Shown one piece after another: positions 7,945-14,993 of a DNA stretch of 64,000 nt (within the stretch, counting starts at the first letter, position 1; every line of letters starts with the position of its first letter). The translations under genes were made by a program, and so were the position numbers. This DNA is from Burkholderia sp. WP9. GTDB lineage: Bacteria > Pseudomonadota > Gammaproteobacteria > Burkholderiales > Burkholderiaceae. The stretch lies in contig NZ_FNTG01000002.1 in NCBI RefSeq assembly GCF_900104795.1, positions 1,612,001-1,676,000 on the forward strand, written 5' to 3'. The notes beneath the pieces are model-generated. The model was given only the letters and a program-made list of their open reading frames with translations. It did no database searches and was not told where the DNA came from.

Positions 7945-8652
7945 ATGTTGCTCGCCGTCGACATCCGCAAGACCTTCCAGAGCGCCGAGCGTCGCTTCAC
8001 GCTCAACGTCGCCTTTCAGGCCGCCTCGCAACGCGTCGTGCTGTTCGGCCCATCGGGCGCGGGCAAGAGTCTGACGTTGCAGGCTATCGCAGGCCTGCTG
8101 CGCCCCGACGAAGGCACGATCACGCTGCGTGGCAACGCGCTGTTCGACCGCGCGCGCGGCATCGATCTGAAACCGCAAGCGCGCAAGATCGCGTATGTGT
8201 TTCAGGACTACGCGCTATTTCCGCATCTGAACGTGCGGCAGAACATCGGCTTCGGCTTGCAGCACGGCTGGCTCAATCCGCGTGCGCGAATCACGCATCC
8301 GCAGATCGATTACTGGCTCGATGCGCTGGAGTTGAAGAGCGTCGCGGGTGATCATCCGGCGCAGCTGTCCGGTGGACAAAAGCAGCGTGTGGCGCTGGCG
8401 CGAGCGCTCGTCGCGCAACCTCAGCTGCTGTTGCTGGATGAACCGTTTTCCGCGCTCGACAGCGCGTTGCGTCAGCGCATGCGCCGCGAACTGTCCGAAC
8501 TGCAAACGCGGCTCGATATTCCGATGGTGTTGATCACCCACGACCCCGACGATGTCGCCGCCTTCGGCGATCAGGTCGTGCAGGTCAGCGACGGCCGCGT
8601 GCGCGAGAATCATTCGTTCGCAGGCTACGCGCGCAGCGAGCCTCGAGCCTGA
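7945..8652 (+). CDS. modC: Molybdate ABC transporter ATPase ModC, short form without the TOBE/Mop domain
   Basis: The cytoplasmic ATPase powers molybdate import. Walker A is GPSGAGKS (35-42), the ABC signature LSGGQ (141-145), Walker B LLLLDEP (161-167), the D-loop SALD, and the switch His199 in THD. The protein stops at 235 residues, right after the nucleotide-binding domain. Canonical ModC is about 350 residues with a C-terminal molybdate-binding TOBE (Mop) domain, which is absent here; no frameshifted remnant was evident in the 91 bases before modE. Molybdate sensing at the transporter is therefore probably missing, leaving ModE, which has two TOBE domains, as the sensor. Confidence 0.92.
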   Translation: MLLAVDIRKTFQSAERRFTLNVAFQAASQRVVLFGPSGAGKSLTLQAIAGLLRPDEGTITLRGNALFDRARGIDLKPQARKIAYVFQDYALFPHLNVRQNIGFGLQHGWLNPRARITHPQIDYWLDALELKSVAGDHPAQLSGGQKQRVALARALVAQPQLLLLDEPFSALDSALRQRMRRELSELQTRLDIPMVLITHDPDDVAAFGDQVVQVSDGRVRENHSFAGYARSEPRA

Positions 8653-8719
8653 ACAGCGAGGCTTCGCACGCTCATTCCCTTCACGCCGAGGCGAGCGCTT
8701 GCCGCGCTCGAACTTTCAA

Positions 8720-8744
8720 AGCGGGCGCGAGCGTTTCGCCCGCT
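8720..8744. terminator. Hairpin between convergent modC and modE
   Basis: AGCGGGCG (8720-8727) pairs with CGCCCGCT (8737-8744) around a 9-base loop in the convergent gap, reaching the modE stop codon. Only short T-rich tails follow on either strand, so it may be a weak bidirectional terminator. Confidence 0.4.
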
Positions 8745-9580
8745 CAGTCTTTCACGCCGAGTATCACACTCGACGCCTTGAACGCCGCGACAGCGCGCCT
8801 GCCTTCCACGAGGCCGAGCGTGTCGACGCTTTCATTGGTGACGACCGCCGTCATCACCGTGCCGCCGTCCAGCACCAGCGACACCTCGGCATTGACCGCG
8901 CCGCGCTTCACGCTCTGCACCGTGCCGCTTAACTGATTGCGCGCCGAGAGTTTGAGCGGCGCGCCGCTTTCGTCACCGACGAGCAGCACGACCCACGAGG
9001 CCTTGATCAACGCGAACGCCGCCGCACCCTCGACGAGGCCGAGTGTCTCGTTGCTTTCATGCGTAATGACGGAGACGATCGCCTGGCCGCCGGGCAGCGC
9101 CAGCGTGACTTCGTCGTTGACGGTGCCGCGCATGATCGCCGACACCGTGCCATACAGCTGATTGCGCGCGCTCGTCTTCACGCCGATGCGGCCGATCAGA
9201 TCCCAGTCCGTCGCAAATCCTTCGATCGCCGCACCCGCGCGTTCGAGAAAGCGCCGATGCTCGCGCTCCACCGCGCGAAACGTCTCGATCAGCTTCACGG
9301 CGCGCGGCGTCAGCGTGGTGCCGCCACCGCCTTTGCCGCCGGTCAGGCGCACCACGAGCGGCTCGCCGGCGAGGTTGTTCATGGTGTCGATAGCATCCCA
9401 CGCGCCCTTGTAGCTCATGCCGACGGCTTTGGCCGCGCTGGTGATGGAACCGGTCTCGCCGATCGCCGCGAGCAGCGCAATCCGCGACGCGCCGCCCAGC
9501 GTCTGCGCGCCTGCCTGAAACCACACGGAGCCGCCGAGTTCGAGGGTTTCGCGGGAAAGATCGGTGCGATCGAATGACAT
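8744..9580 (-). CDS. modE: ModE, molybdate-responsive transcriptional regulator
   Basis: This 278-residue regulator has an N-terminal winged helix (residues 20-115; SRIALLAAIGETGSITSAAK, then YKGAWDAIDTMNN and GGKGGGGTTLTPRA), followed by two tandem TOBE/Mop molybdate-binding domains (about 135-200 and 208-275), each with the pattern SARNQL-GTV--(I/V)-RG-VN-EV. Molybdate binding drives DNA binding and repression of modABC, which converges on it. The start at 9580 gives MSFDRTDLSRETLELGG; a slightly later start is possible. The duplicated TOBE pair is typical of full-length ModE. Confidence 0.94.
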   Translation of the reverse strand: MSFDRTDLSRETLELGGSVWFQAGAQTLGGASRIALLAAIGETGSITSAAKAVGMSYKGAWDAIDTMNNLAGEPLVVRLTGGKGGGGTTLTPRAVKLIETFRAVEREHRRFLERAGAAIEGFATDWDLIGRIGVKTSARNQLYGTVSAIMRGTVNDEVTLALPGGQAIVSVITHESNETLGLVEGAAAFALIKASWVVLLVGDESGAPLKLSARNQLSGTVQSVKRGAVNAEVSLVLDGGTVMTAVVTNESVDTLGLVEGRRAVAAFKASSVILGVKD

Positions 9581-9784
9581 GGCGGGGAAGCGGTCGCTAA
9601 CCGCAAAAAGAACGACGGATCATTATAGCGACGCCAACCCGCGCCACCGTCCTGGCACCGAACCGGACTTGCGCGCGGATAGATGGGATACTTTCCGCTC
9701 GACGCTTCGAACACCAGGCCCTTTGTATTTTCCGGCGCGGCCAGCCTCGGCCGCTTCGCCGTAACTTCAGCGAGGAGCAAGACA

Positions 9785-10579
9785 GTGAACATCGATCTAT
9801 CCGGCAAGACTGCGATCGTCAGTGCATCCACCGCGGGCATCGGCATTGCGATCGCCACCGGCATTGCCGCATCGGGTGCGCAGACCATCATCAACGGACG
9901 CAAGCAGGACGCGGTGGACCGCGCTATCGAAACGATCCGCAAGACGGCGCCGCAAGCGAAATTGCAAGGCTTCGCGGGCGACCTCGGCACGGCGCAGGGC
10001 TGCGACGCCTTGATCCAGGCCGTGCCGCAGGCGGACATTCTGGTGAACAACCTCGGCGTCTTCGGCCCTGGCGACATCTTCTCCACCGAAGACGACGACT
10101 GGGAGCGCTACTTCCAGATCAACGTCATGTCGGGCGTGCGGCTCACGCGCCACTATCTCAAAGGGATGATGGAGCGCAAATGGGGCCGCGTGGTGTTCAT
10201 CTCGTCCGAATCGGGACTGAATATTCCGCCGGACATGCTCGCTTACGGCTTTTCGAAGACCGCGCAGTTGAGCATTGCGCGCGGCATCGCCAAGCAAGCG
10301 GCTGGCAGCGGCGTCACCGTGAATGCCGTGCTGCCCGGACCGACCCTGTCCGACGGCTTGCGGGCAATGGTGGAAGAGACAGCCAAAGAACAAGGCAAAA
10401 CGGTCGAACAGGTTGCCACGGAGTTCGTGCGCGCGCATCGCAGCAGTTCGATCATCCAGCGAGCGGCCACCACCGAGGAAGTGGCGAACATGGTCGTCTA
10501 CGTGTGCTCGCCGCAGGCGTCGGCGACCACCGGCGCGGCGCTGCGCGTCGACGGCGGCGTGGTCGATACGATTGCCTGA
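9785..10579 (+). CDS. SDR-family NAD(P)-dependent oxidoreductase
   Basis: This 264-residue classical short-chain dehydrogenase has a Rossmann cofactor motif in the variant form SASTAGIG (about residues 13-20), NNLGVFGPGD after strand 4, the active-site Ser in FISSESGLNIP and the YxxxK pair in YGFSKTA. It most resembles 3-oxoacyl-ACP-reductase-like SDRs of unknown substrate. I chose the GTG at 9785 (VNIDLSGKTA) because AGCGAGGAG precedes it closely and the family begins here; the open frame continues upstream to 9683 but that part has no SDR similarity. A good terminator follows. No adjacent gene indicates the substrate. Confidence 0.88.
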   Translation: MNIDLSGKTAIVSASTAGIGIAIATGIAASGAQTIINGRKQDAVDRAIETIRKTAPQAKLQGFAGDLGTAQGCDALIQAVPQADILVNNLGVFGPGDIFSTEDDDWERYFQINVMSGVRLTRHYLKGMMERKWGRVVFISSESGLNIPPDMLAYGFSKTAQLSIARGIAKQAAGSGVTVNAVLPGPTLSDGLRAMVEETAKEQGKTVEQVATEFVRAHRSSSIIQRAATTEEVANMVVYVCSPQASATTGAALRVDGGVVDTIA

Positions 10580-10602
10580 GATTGCCGCGCATCTGACGAC
10601 CG

Positions 10603-10626
10603 ACGGGCGGCACGGCCGCCCGTTTT
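10603..10626 (+). terminator. Rho-independent terminator after the SDR gene
   Basis: ACGGGCGGC (10603-10611) and GCCGCCCGT (10615-10623) form a perfect 9-bp stem with a 3-base loop, followed by TTTTCGTTT, 24 bases after the stop codon. Confidence 0.8.
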
Positions 10627-10663
10627 CGTTTCCGAAGCTCGCGCTAACGGGTCGGCGTGGCGC

Positions 10664-11047
10664 TCACAGCGCGTACTGCGCAATCCCATTGCCGAACGAC
10701 CAGTTTTCCTTCAGCACCTCGACGAGATTGATCAACACATCCTCTCGTCGCAGCCCCGGCGATTCCGCCAATTCGTCCGCCATCCGCTTGTATAGCGCCC
10801 GCTTCTGCTCGAGCGTGCGCGTGTTGTTCAGCGTGATCTGAATCATCACGAGATCGTCGCTTCGCTCCACGTTCAAATACTGGTTGTCATACACAAAGTT
10901 GCCGGCCTCGTGCTCGGTGATCAGCATGAAGATGTCGTCCTTCGGCACGTTGAACGTCGCCACCAGCGCACGTTGGATGCTATCGGTCAGCGCCTTCCGG
11001 TATTCGACGGGCTTGCCGGCGCGTAAAGCGATTCGTGTGAGCGGCAT
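10664..11047 (-). CDS. Tautomerase-family protein
   Basis: This 127-residue protein of the tautomerase superfamily has the family's mature N-terminal proline (MPLTRIALRAGK), the likely catalytic base Pro2 after Met removal. The body includes YRKALTDSIQRALV, DDIFMLITEHEAGNFVYD and VMIQITLNNTRTLEQKRALY, typical of the longer (about 125-130 residue) single-chain tautomerases common in Burkholderia. The substrate is unknown. It is divergently transcribed from a LysR regulator 104 bases away, which may control it. Confidence 0.88.
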   Translation of the reverse strand: MPLTRIALRAGKPVEYRKALTDSIQRALVATFNVPKDDIFMLITEHEAGNFVYDNQYLNVERSDDLVMIQITLNNTRTLEQKRALYKRMADELAESPGLRREDVLINLVEVLKENWSFGNGIAQYAL

Positions 11048-11141
11048 GATGAACCTCCTTCCCTGGTTGTGGTGATGCGGTAAGGACAGCTTAGGCGCGC
11101 TCAGTCATAATAAACAGACATCAATGGCGATTTCATCTATA

Positions 11142-11156
11142 TTCATTTGAAATGAA
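11142..11156 (+). promoter_or_regulatory. LysR-type palindrome overlapping the start codon of the LysR gene
   Basis: TTCATTT-G-AAATGAA is a perfect inverted repeat that includes the T-N11-A signature and covers the ATG at 11152. It lies in the divergent gap shared with the tautomerase gene. Autoregulation plus control of the neighbour is the likely use; this is inference. Confidence 0.5.
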
Positions 11157-12003
11157 AGTTCTCGATCTCGATGCGGTCCGGGCATTCGTCCTGGTCGCCG
11201 ATCTGCACAGCTTCACGCGTGCCGCGGACGCGCTCGACACGACGCAATCGGCCGTCAGCCTGAAGCTCAAACGGCTGGAGGCGCATCTGGGCAAGCAATT
11301 GCTGGAGCGCACGCCGCGCGTCGTGCGTCTTTCCGCGGACGGCAACGCGTTCCTCGGCGCCGCGCGCGACTTGCTCAACGCGCATGAACGCGCGCTGGGG
11401 TCGCTGTCGGTCGAGCGTCGGCGGCTCGCGTTGGGGCTCAGCGAGCACGTGGCGGGACCGGACTTGCCGCTTCTGCTCGGCAGGCTCAATGCGCACGATC
11501 CGGGTCTGGTAATCGAATTGCATCTGGGCACGTCTTCCGCGCTGCTTGCGCAATTCGACGAACGCCGCCTCGACGCGGTAATCATCCGCTATGGCGCCGA
11601 CGAACCGCCGCGCGACGACGCGCAAGTGCTATTCAGCGAACCGCTCGCCTGGCTCGCCACGCCGGCGTGGTTACCGCGAGTCGGCGAACCGTTGGCGCTG
11701 GCGCTGCTGAGTCCGCCGTGCAACGTGCGCGACGTGGCGCTGCGCACGCTCACGCAGGCTGGTATCGGGTGGCAGGAGGTGTTCGTCGGCGGTGGCGTGG
11801 CGGCCGTCGGCGCGGCGGTGGCGGCAGGTCTGGCGGTGTCGCCGCTGGCGCGCCGCGTGGCGCCGCGCGGTCTGATCGATGTCGGCCAACGGTTGGGCTT
11901 GCCCCAACTGCCGGAATCGCGCGTTACGCTGCATTCGCGGGTCAGGGACGCGCGGTCATTGGAAACATTGCGGTTGGTGACGAATGGGTTGGCGACACAA
12001 TGA
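11152..12003 (+). CDS. LysR-family transcriptional regulator
   Basis: This 283-residue regulator has a LysR helix-turn-helix at residues 1-60 (LDAVRAFVLVADLHSFTRAA, then TQSAVSLKLKRLEAHLG and LLERTPRVVRLSADG), a linker helix to about residue 85, and a periplasmic-binding-protein-like effector domain. The effector domain is fairly short, so the protein is slightly under the usual 295-310 residues. The divergent tautomerase gene is the probable target. The ligand is unknown. Confidence 0.92.
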   Translation: MKVLDLDAVRAFVLVADLHSFTRAADALDTTQSAVSLKLKRLEAHLGKQLLERTPRVVRLSADGNAFLGAARDLLNAHERALGSLSVERRRLALGLSEHVAGPDLPLLLGRLNAHDPGLVIELHLGTSSALLAQFDERRLDAVIIRYGADEPPRDDAQVLFSEPLAWLATPAWLPRVGEPLALALLSPPCNVRDVALRTLTQAGIGWQEVFVGGGVAAVGAAVAAGLAVSPLARRVAPRGLIDVGQRLGLPQLPESRVTLHSRVRDARSLETLRLVTNGLATQ

Positions 12004-12137
12004 CGAAGCGCCTCGTCACGTTGATCCACAAATGAAGGTCGACGCCTTTCTTTTAACCCAGAAAAATCCTCGTCCGCGGCATAAAGGCGGAGGTCGACCA
12101 GCCAGCCGAAGCGCGAACGCGCGCTCCGGTTTCGAGA

Positions 12138-12821
12138 TCAGTGAATGATCGGCGGCAGCGAGCCGCTGCTGGCGGTAGCGGGATTGCTCGTTGCGCTCGC
12201 CGGATTGGCGCCAATGTTTGCGGATGGCGCCGTATTGACGGATGACGACGCCGAATTCACCGGGGACGCAGCCGGTTTTATCGCGCCAGGTTTCGCCGCA
12301 ACCTTGACCTTCTGCGGATGCGTCGAACGGCTCGCGACCAGATTGGCGTGCATGACCTTGCCGTGTCCCGGCTTCGCCTGAACGACTTGCGCGTGCGGCT
12401 TTTTACGCTGCGTCACGACCGCCGCTTTCGCTTGGGTCTTGTTCGCGCCTGCTGCCTGGGTTCCGCTCTTCGTGGCGCCCTTGGCCGACACCTTGTTAAC
12501 GCTGCCATGCGCCGACGGTTTACCGCCGTGTCCCGACGCTGATGCAACGTGCGGCGCGGCATGCTTGGTGCCCGCCACACGCTTCGGAGCAGACCTTGCG
12601 GCGGACTTTGAAGCCGACTTTGAAGCCGACTTCGAAGCGCCTTTCGAGCCAACGCCAGACTGCCCGTTGGCGGCTGCCCCCGTCTTTGTCCCAGCGTGCT
12701 TCGTGACATGCCCGCTCTGTTCGGACGGGTTCCACACTTCCGTATAACCCGCGGCCATGACCGGTCCTGACATACACCACACGGCGAACGCCGCTCCCAC
12801 TGCTACTGCTCGAACGCCCAT
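12138..12821 (-). CDS. Ala/Lys-rich low-complexity exported protein, function unknown
   Basis: I do not recognise this protein. From the ATG at 12821 it has 227 residues and begins with a typical signal peptide (MGVRAVAVGAAFAVWCMSG, cleavage probably after VMAA). The mature part is almost entirely Ala, Lys, Ser, Gly, Thr and His with short repeats such as KSASKSASKSA, and is predicted to be disordered and very basic. A periplasmic or secreted location is likely. Longer in-frame starts up to 12878 exist but would bury the signal peptide. It is divergent from the toxin-antitoxin pair with a very AT-rich gap (12845-12925). Composition resembles histone-like or PHA-associated basic proteins, but no function is implied. 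Confidence 0.6.
   Translation of the reverse strand: MGVRAVAVGAAFAVWCMSGPVMAAGYTEVWNPSEQSGHVTKHAGTKTGAAANGQSGVGSKGASKSASKSASKSAARSAPKRVAGTKHAAPHVASASGHGGKPSAHGSVNKVSAKGATKSGTQAAGANKTQAKAAVVTQRKKPHAQVVQAKPGHGKVMHANLVASRSTHPQKVKVAAKPGAIKPAASPVNSASSSVNTAPSANIGANPASATSNPATASSGSLPPIIH
12589..12648. repeat. 12-bp tandem repeat inside the Ala/Lys-rich protein gene
   Basis: Five consecutive 12-base units; the central three are GCGGACTTTGAA, GCCGACTTTGAA and GCCGACTTCGAA, and the flanking two are more diverged. On the minus strand they encode the SASK tetrapeptide repeats. Such slippage-prone units may vary in number between strains. Confidence 0.75.
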
Positions 12822-12933
12822 CTCCTGCCTCTCCTGATCTTCGACTTTATAACGAGCCTGGATTATATTCTCTTGCAAAAATCCACATTTAGACTAAGAT
12901 TAATTTCAAGTACACATTAGGACTTTTCCACTC

Positions 12934-13371
12934 ATGGCTCACGCTGCTCGTGCCACCCAACCTGAAGAGCCGATTCGCCGGCCGCCTTCAGCACCCACGC
13001 TAACGGAAATGTCCGCGGCAGGGCTGCGCGCGTTCTTCAACATCGCCCGCGACTGGGACTTGAGCGCGGAAGAGCAGATCGTGCTGCTAGGCTCGCCGGG
13101 CCGCTCGACTTATTTCAAATGGAAGGCGGCGCCTGAAACGGCCCGCCTCGGGCGCGACACGCTCGAACGCCTGTCGCTGCTGCTCGGTATCTATAAGGCG
13201 CTGCAAATCCTGCTGCCGCAAGCCAGCATCGCCGACACCTGGATCAAACGTCCCAACAGCGCGCCACCGTTCGGCGGCCGCCGCGCGCTGGACCGCATGC
13301 TGGCGGGCAACATTAGCGACCTCGTGGCCGTGCGCCAGTATCTCGACGCAATGCGAGGCGGCTGGGCGTGA
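12934..13371 (+). CDS. MbcA/ParS/Xre-family antitoxin (DUF2384) of a RES-type toxin-antitoxin pair
   Basis: This 145-residue protein combines an N-terminal Xre-like helix-turn-helix region (about 25-80, AGLRAFFNIARDWDLSAEEQ, then GSPGRSTYFKWK) with the C-terminal DUF2384 toxin-binding region (about 85-145: LLGIYKALQILLP, W-IKRPN-APPFGGRRALDRML, DLVAVRQYLDAMRGGWA). It should neutralise the downstream RES protein and bind its own promoter. The stop codon overlaps the GTG start of the toxin, so the two are translationally coupled. A possible promoter, TTGCAA near 12873 and TAAGAT 16 bases on, lies in the AT-rich gap upstream. Confidence 0.88.
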   Translation: MAHAARATQPEEPIRRPPSAPTLTEMSAAGLRAFFNIARDWDLSAEEQIVLLGSPGRSTYFKWKAAPETARLGRDTLERLSLLLGIYKALQILLPQASIADTWIKRPNSAPPFGGRRALDRMLAGNISDLVAVRQYLDAMRGGWA

Positions 13372-14069
13372 CACAACCGCATTGGCAGGACCGCTGGCGT
13401 ACCGCGCCGCTCGATTGGTCGCCCGCGTATCGCGTGATTCCGACGCGCTTTCCGGCCGTCAATCTGTTCGACCGGGTCGCCTCGCCGGAAGATTTCGACG
13501 CGCTCTACGCGCTCGAAGCCATGACCAACGACCGTCTGCGCACCGAAGTCGGCGAACTCGATCTGGTGCCGCGCGAAGAGCGTCGCTTCGGACCGGGCTA
13601 TGGGCCGATCATGGCCGCGCTGACCCATTTGAACCCGCTCGGCAGCCGCTTCTCTGACGGCACCTATGGCGTGTTTTATTGCGCCCGTTCACGCGCCACC
13701 GCGATCGCGGAAACGCGCTATCACACGGGGAAATTTCTGGAAGCAACGGCCGAACCGCCCATGCGCCAGCAGATGCGCCTCTATACCGTCGTCGCGCTAG
13801 GCAACGTGGTGGACATTCGCGCCGACAAGTCGGTGGATCTCGCGGTGCTGTCGCCGGATGATTATCTGGCCGGACAATCCCTCGGCCGGGCGGTCCGCGA
13901 GGCGGGTGCGCCGGGTATCGTGTATCCGTCGGTGCGCGACGACGAAGGCGAATGCCTCGCCGCGTTCAAAACCACGCTCCTGCGCGACTGTCATCACGCG
14001 GCGTATCTGGAATACAACTGGAACGGCAACGAGGTGGATATGGTTTTCGAACTCAACCAGGTGGGCTAG
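13368..14069 (+). CDS. RES-domain toxin, NAD+-degrading type (MbcT/ParT-like)
   Basis: This 233-residue protein contains the RES domain, named for conserved Arg, Glu and Ser. Candidates are Arg94 (NPLGSRFSDG), Glu115 (ATAIAETRYH) and Ser188 (GIVYPSVRD). Characterised RES toxins break down NAD+ (phosphorolysis in MbcT) or ADP-ribosylate a host enzyme (ParT). The gene starts with GTG at 13368, overlapping the antitoxin stop by 4 bases, so toxin synthesis depends on antitoxin translation. No truncation or missing key residue was seen. Position in an otherwise chromosomal stretch with no mobile element suggests a long-resident module. Confidence 0.88.
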   Translation: MTQPHWQDRWRTAPLDWSPAYRVIPTRFPAVNLFDRVASPEDFDALYALEAMTNDRLRTEVGELDLVPREERRFGPGYGPIMAALTHLNPLGSRFSDGTYGVFYCARSRATAIAETRYHTGKFLEATAEPPMRQQMRLYTVVALGNVVDIRADKSVDLAVLSPDDYLAGQSLGRAVREAGAPGIVYPSVRDDEGECLAAFKTTLLRDCHHAAYLEYNWNGNEVDMVFELNQVG

Positions 14070-14110
14070 GTTGCCAAACCCGCGCGCGGGCCCAAGCCGT
14101 CAAGGCAGAG

Positions 14111-14848
14111 TCAAGGTAGCGCCAGCGCTGCCGCCCCTTCCGCGCGCGCCTCTTCGACCGAGATCGACCAGCGCCGCAGCGCCAGCGGCTCCACGATCGT
14201 GAGCTTGCCTTCCGGGCCGAACGCGCCAGTGTCGATAAACACCTGCGAGCCGACCTGCTTGATGTCACGCATCGGCGTGTGGCCGCAGTAGGTCAGCGAG
14301 AGACCGCGCTGCCGCTGCGGATCGCCATTGCCCAATGCCAGCTCGCGTCCCCACAGCAATTGCTGGCGGGTTTCGGCGGAGAAATTCCCCGCATCGAGCT
14401 CGGCATCCGTGCCGAAGAATTCCCCATGCAGCACGTTGAAGCGCTCCTTGCCACTGCCGATCACGCGCGCAAGCGGCAACCCGCGCAGGATTTCGGCGTA
14501 GTGTTGCAGGCGTTCGTCGGAAAGTTGCGCCGCCCATAGGCCGCCGATTCCATACCACGACTGACGCCGCAAGCGTCCATCGGCGACGGCGCATAGCATG
14601 TCTTCATGGTTGCCGAGCACGGCGAAAAACCACGGCTTGTCGAGCAGAGCCAAAGCGAGTTCGGAATGCTCGCCGCGATCCACCAGATCGCCGACCGAAA
14701 AGAGCCGGTCGCGCGCCGGGTCGAACGTAATCACGCGCAGCAGATAGCGCAATGCATCGACGCAGCCATGCAGGTCGCCGACCACGAAGTCGCGACCGCT
14801 CCGGTTGGCCGGGTGATGTTCAACGGAATTGACGAGTACGGAAGCCAT
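14111..14848 (-). CDS. PPP-family metallophosphatase (serine/threonine phosphatase-like)
   Basis: The first 100 residues carry the complete metal-binding signature of PPP phosphatases: GDLHGC, then GDLVDRG, then GNHEDM, with a later LHGEF and CGHTP for the remaining histidines. Bacterial relatives are the PrpA/PrpB-type protein phosphatases and the ApaH-like diadenosine tetraphosphatases; the 245-residue length fits PrpA-like enzymes. I chose the ATG at 14848 (MASVLVNSVEHH); the frame is open to 14950 but those codons look non-coding. The target is unknown. It is transcribed in the same direction as the dehydrogenase cluster upstream, with a hairpin in between. Confidence 0.87.
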   Translation of the reverse strand: MASVLVNSVEHHPANRSGRDFVVGDLHGCVDALRYLLRVITFDPARDRLFSVGDLVDRGEHSELALALLDKPWFFAVLGNHEDMLCAVADGRLRRQSWYGIGGLWAAQLSDERLQHYAEILRGLPLARVIGSGKERFNVLHGEFFGTDAELDAGNFSAETRQQLLWGRELALGNGDPQRQRGLSLTYCGHTPMRDIKQVGSQVFIDTGAFGPEGKLTIVEPLALRRWSISVEEARAEGAAALALP

Positions 14849-14951
14849 GGGTCCATGATAATGCGGCATCCGCGACGTGTATGCGCGCTGCCCATCGTAT
14901 CCTGGCGCCGCAGCGAGCTGAAACGACGCAAATCGACGCAAAACTGGCATA

Positions 14952-14974
14952 TTTCCGGCAGCCCTTACCGGAAA
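14952..14974 (-). terminator. Hairpin after the cytochrome c subunit gene
   Basis: TTTCCGG (14952-14958) and CCGGAAA (14968-14974) form a 7-bp stem with a 9-base loop just after the cytochrome stop on the minus strand. The tail is not U-rich, so termination is uncertain. Confidence 0.35.
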
Positions 14975-14993
14975 TACACACCTAACGCGGTCA

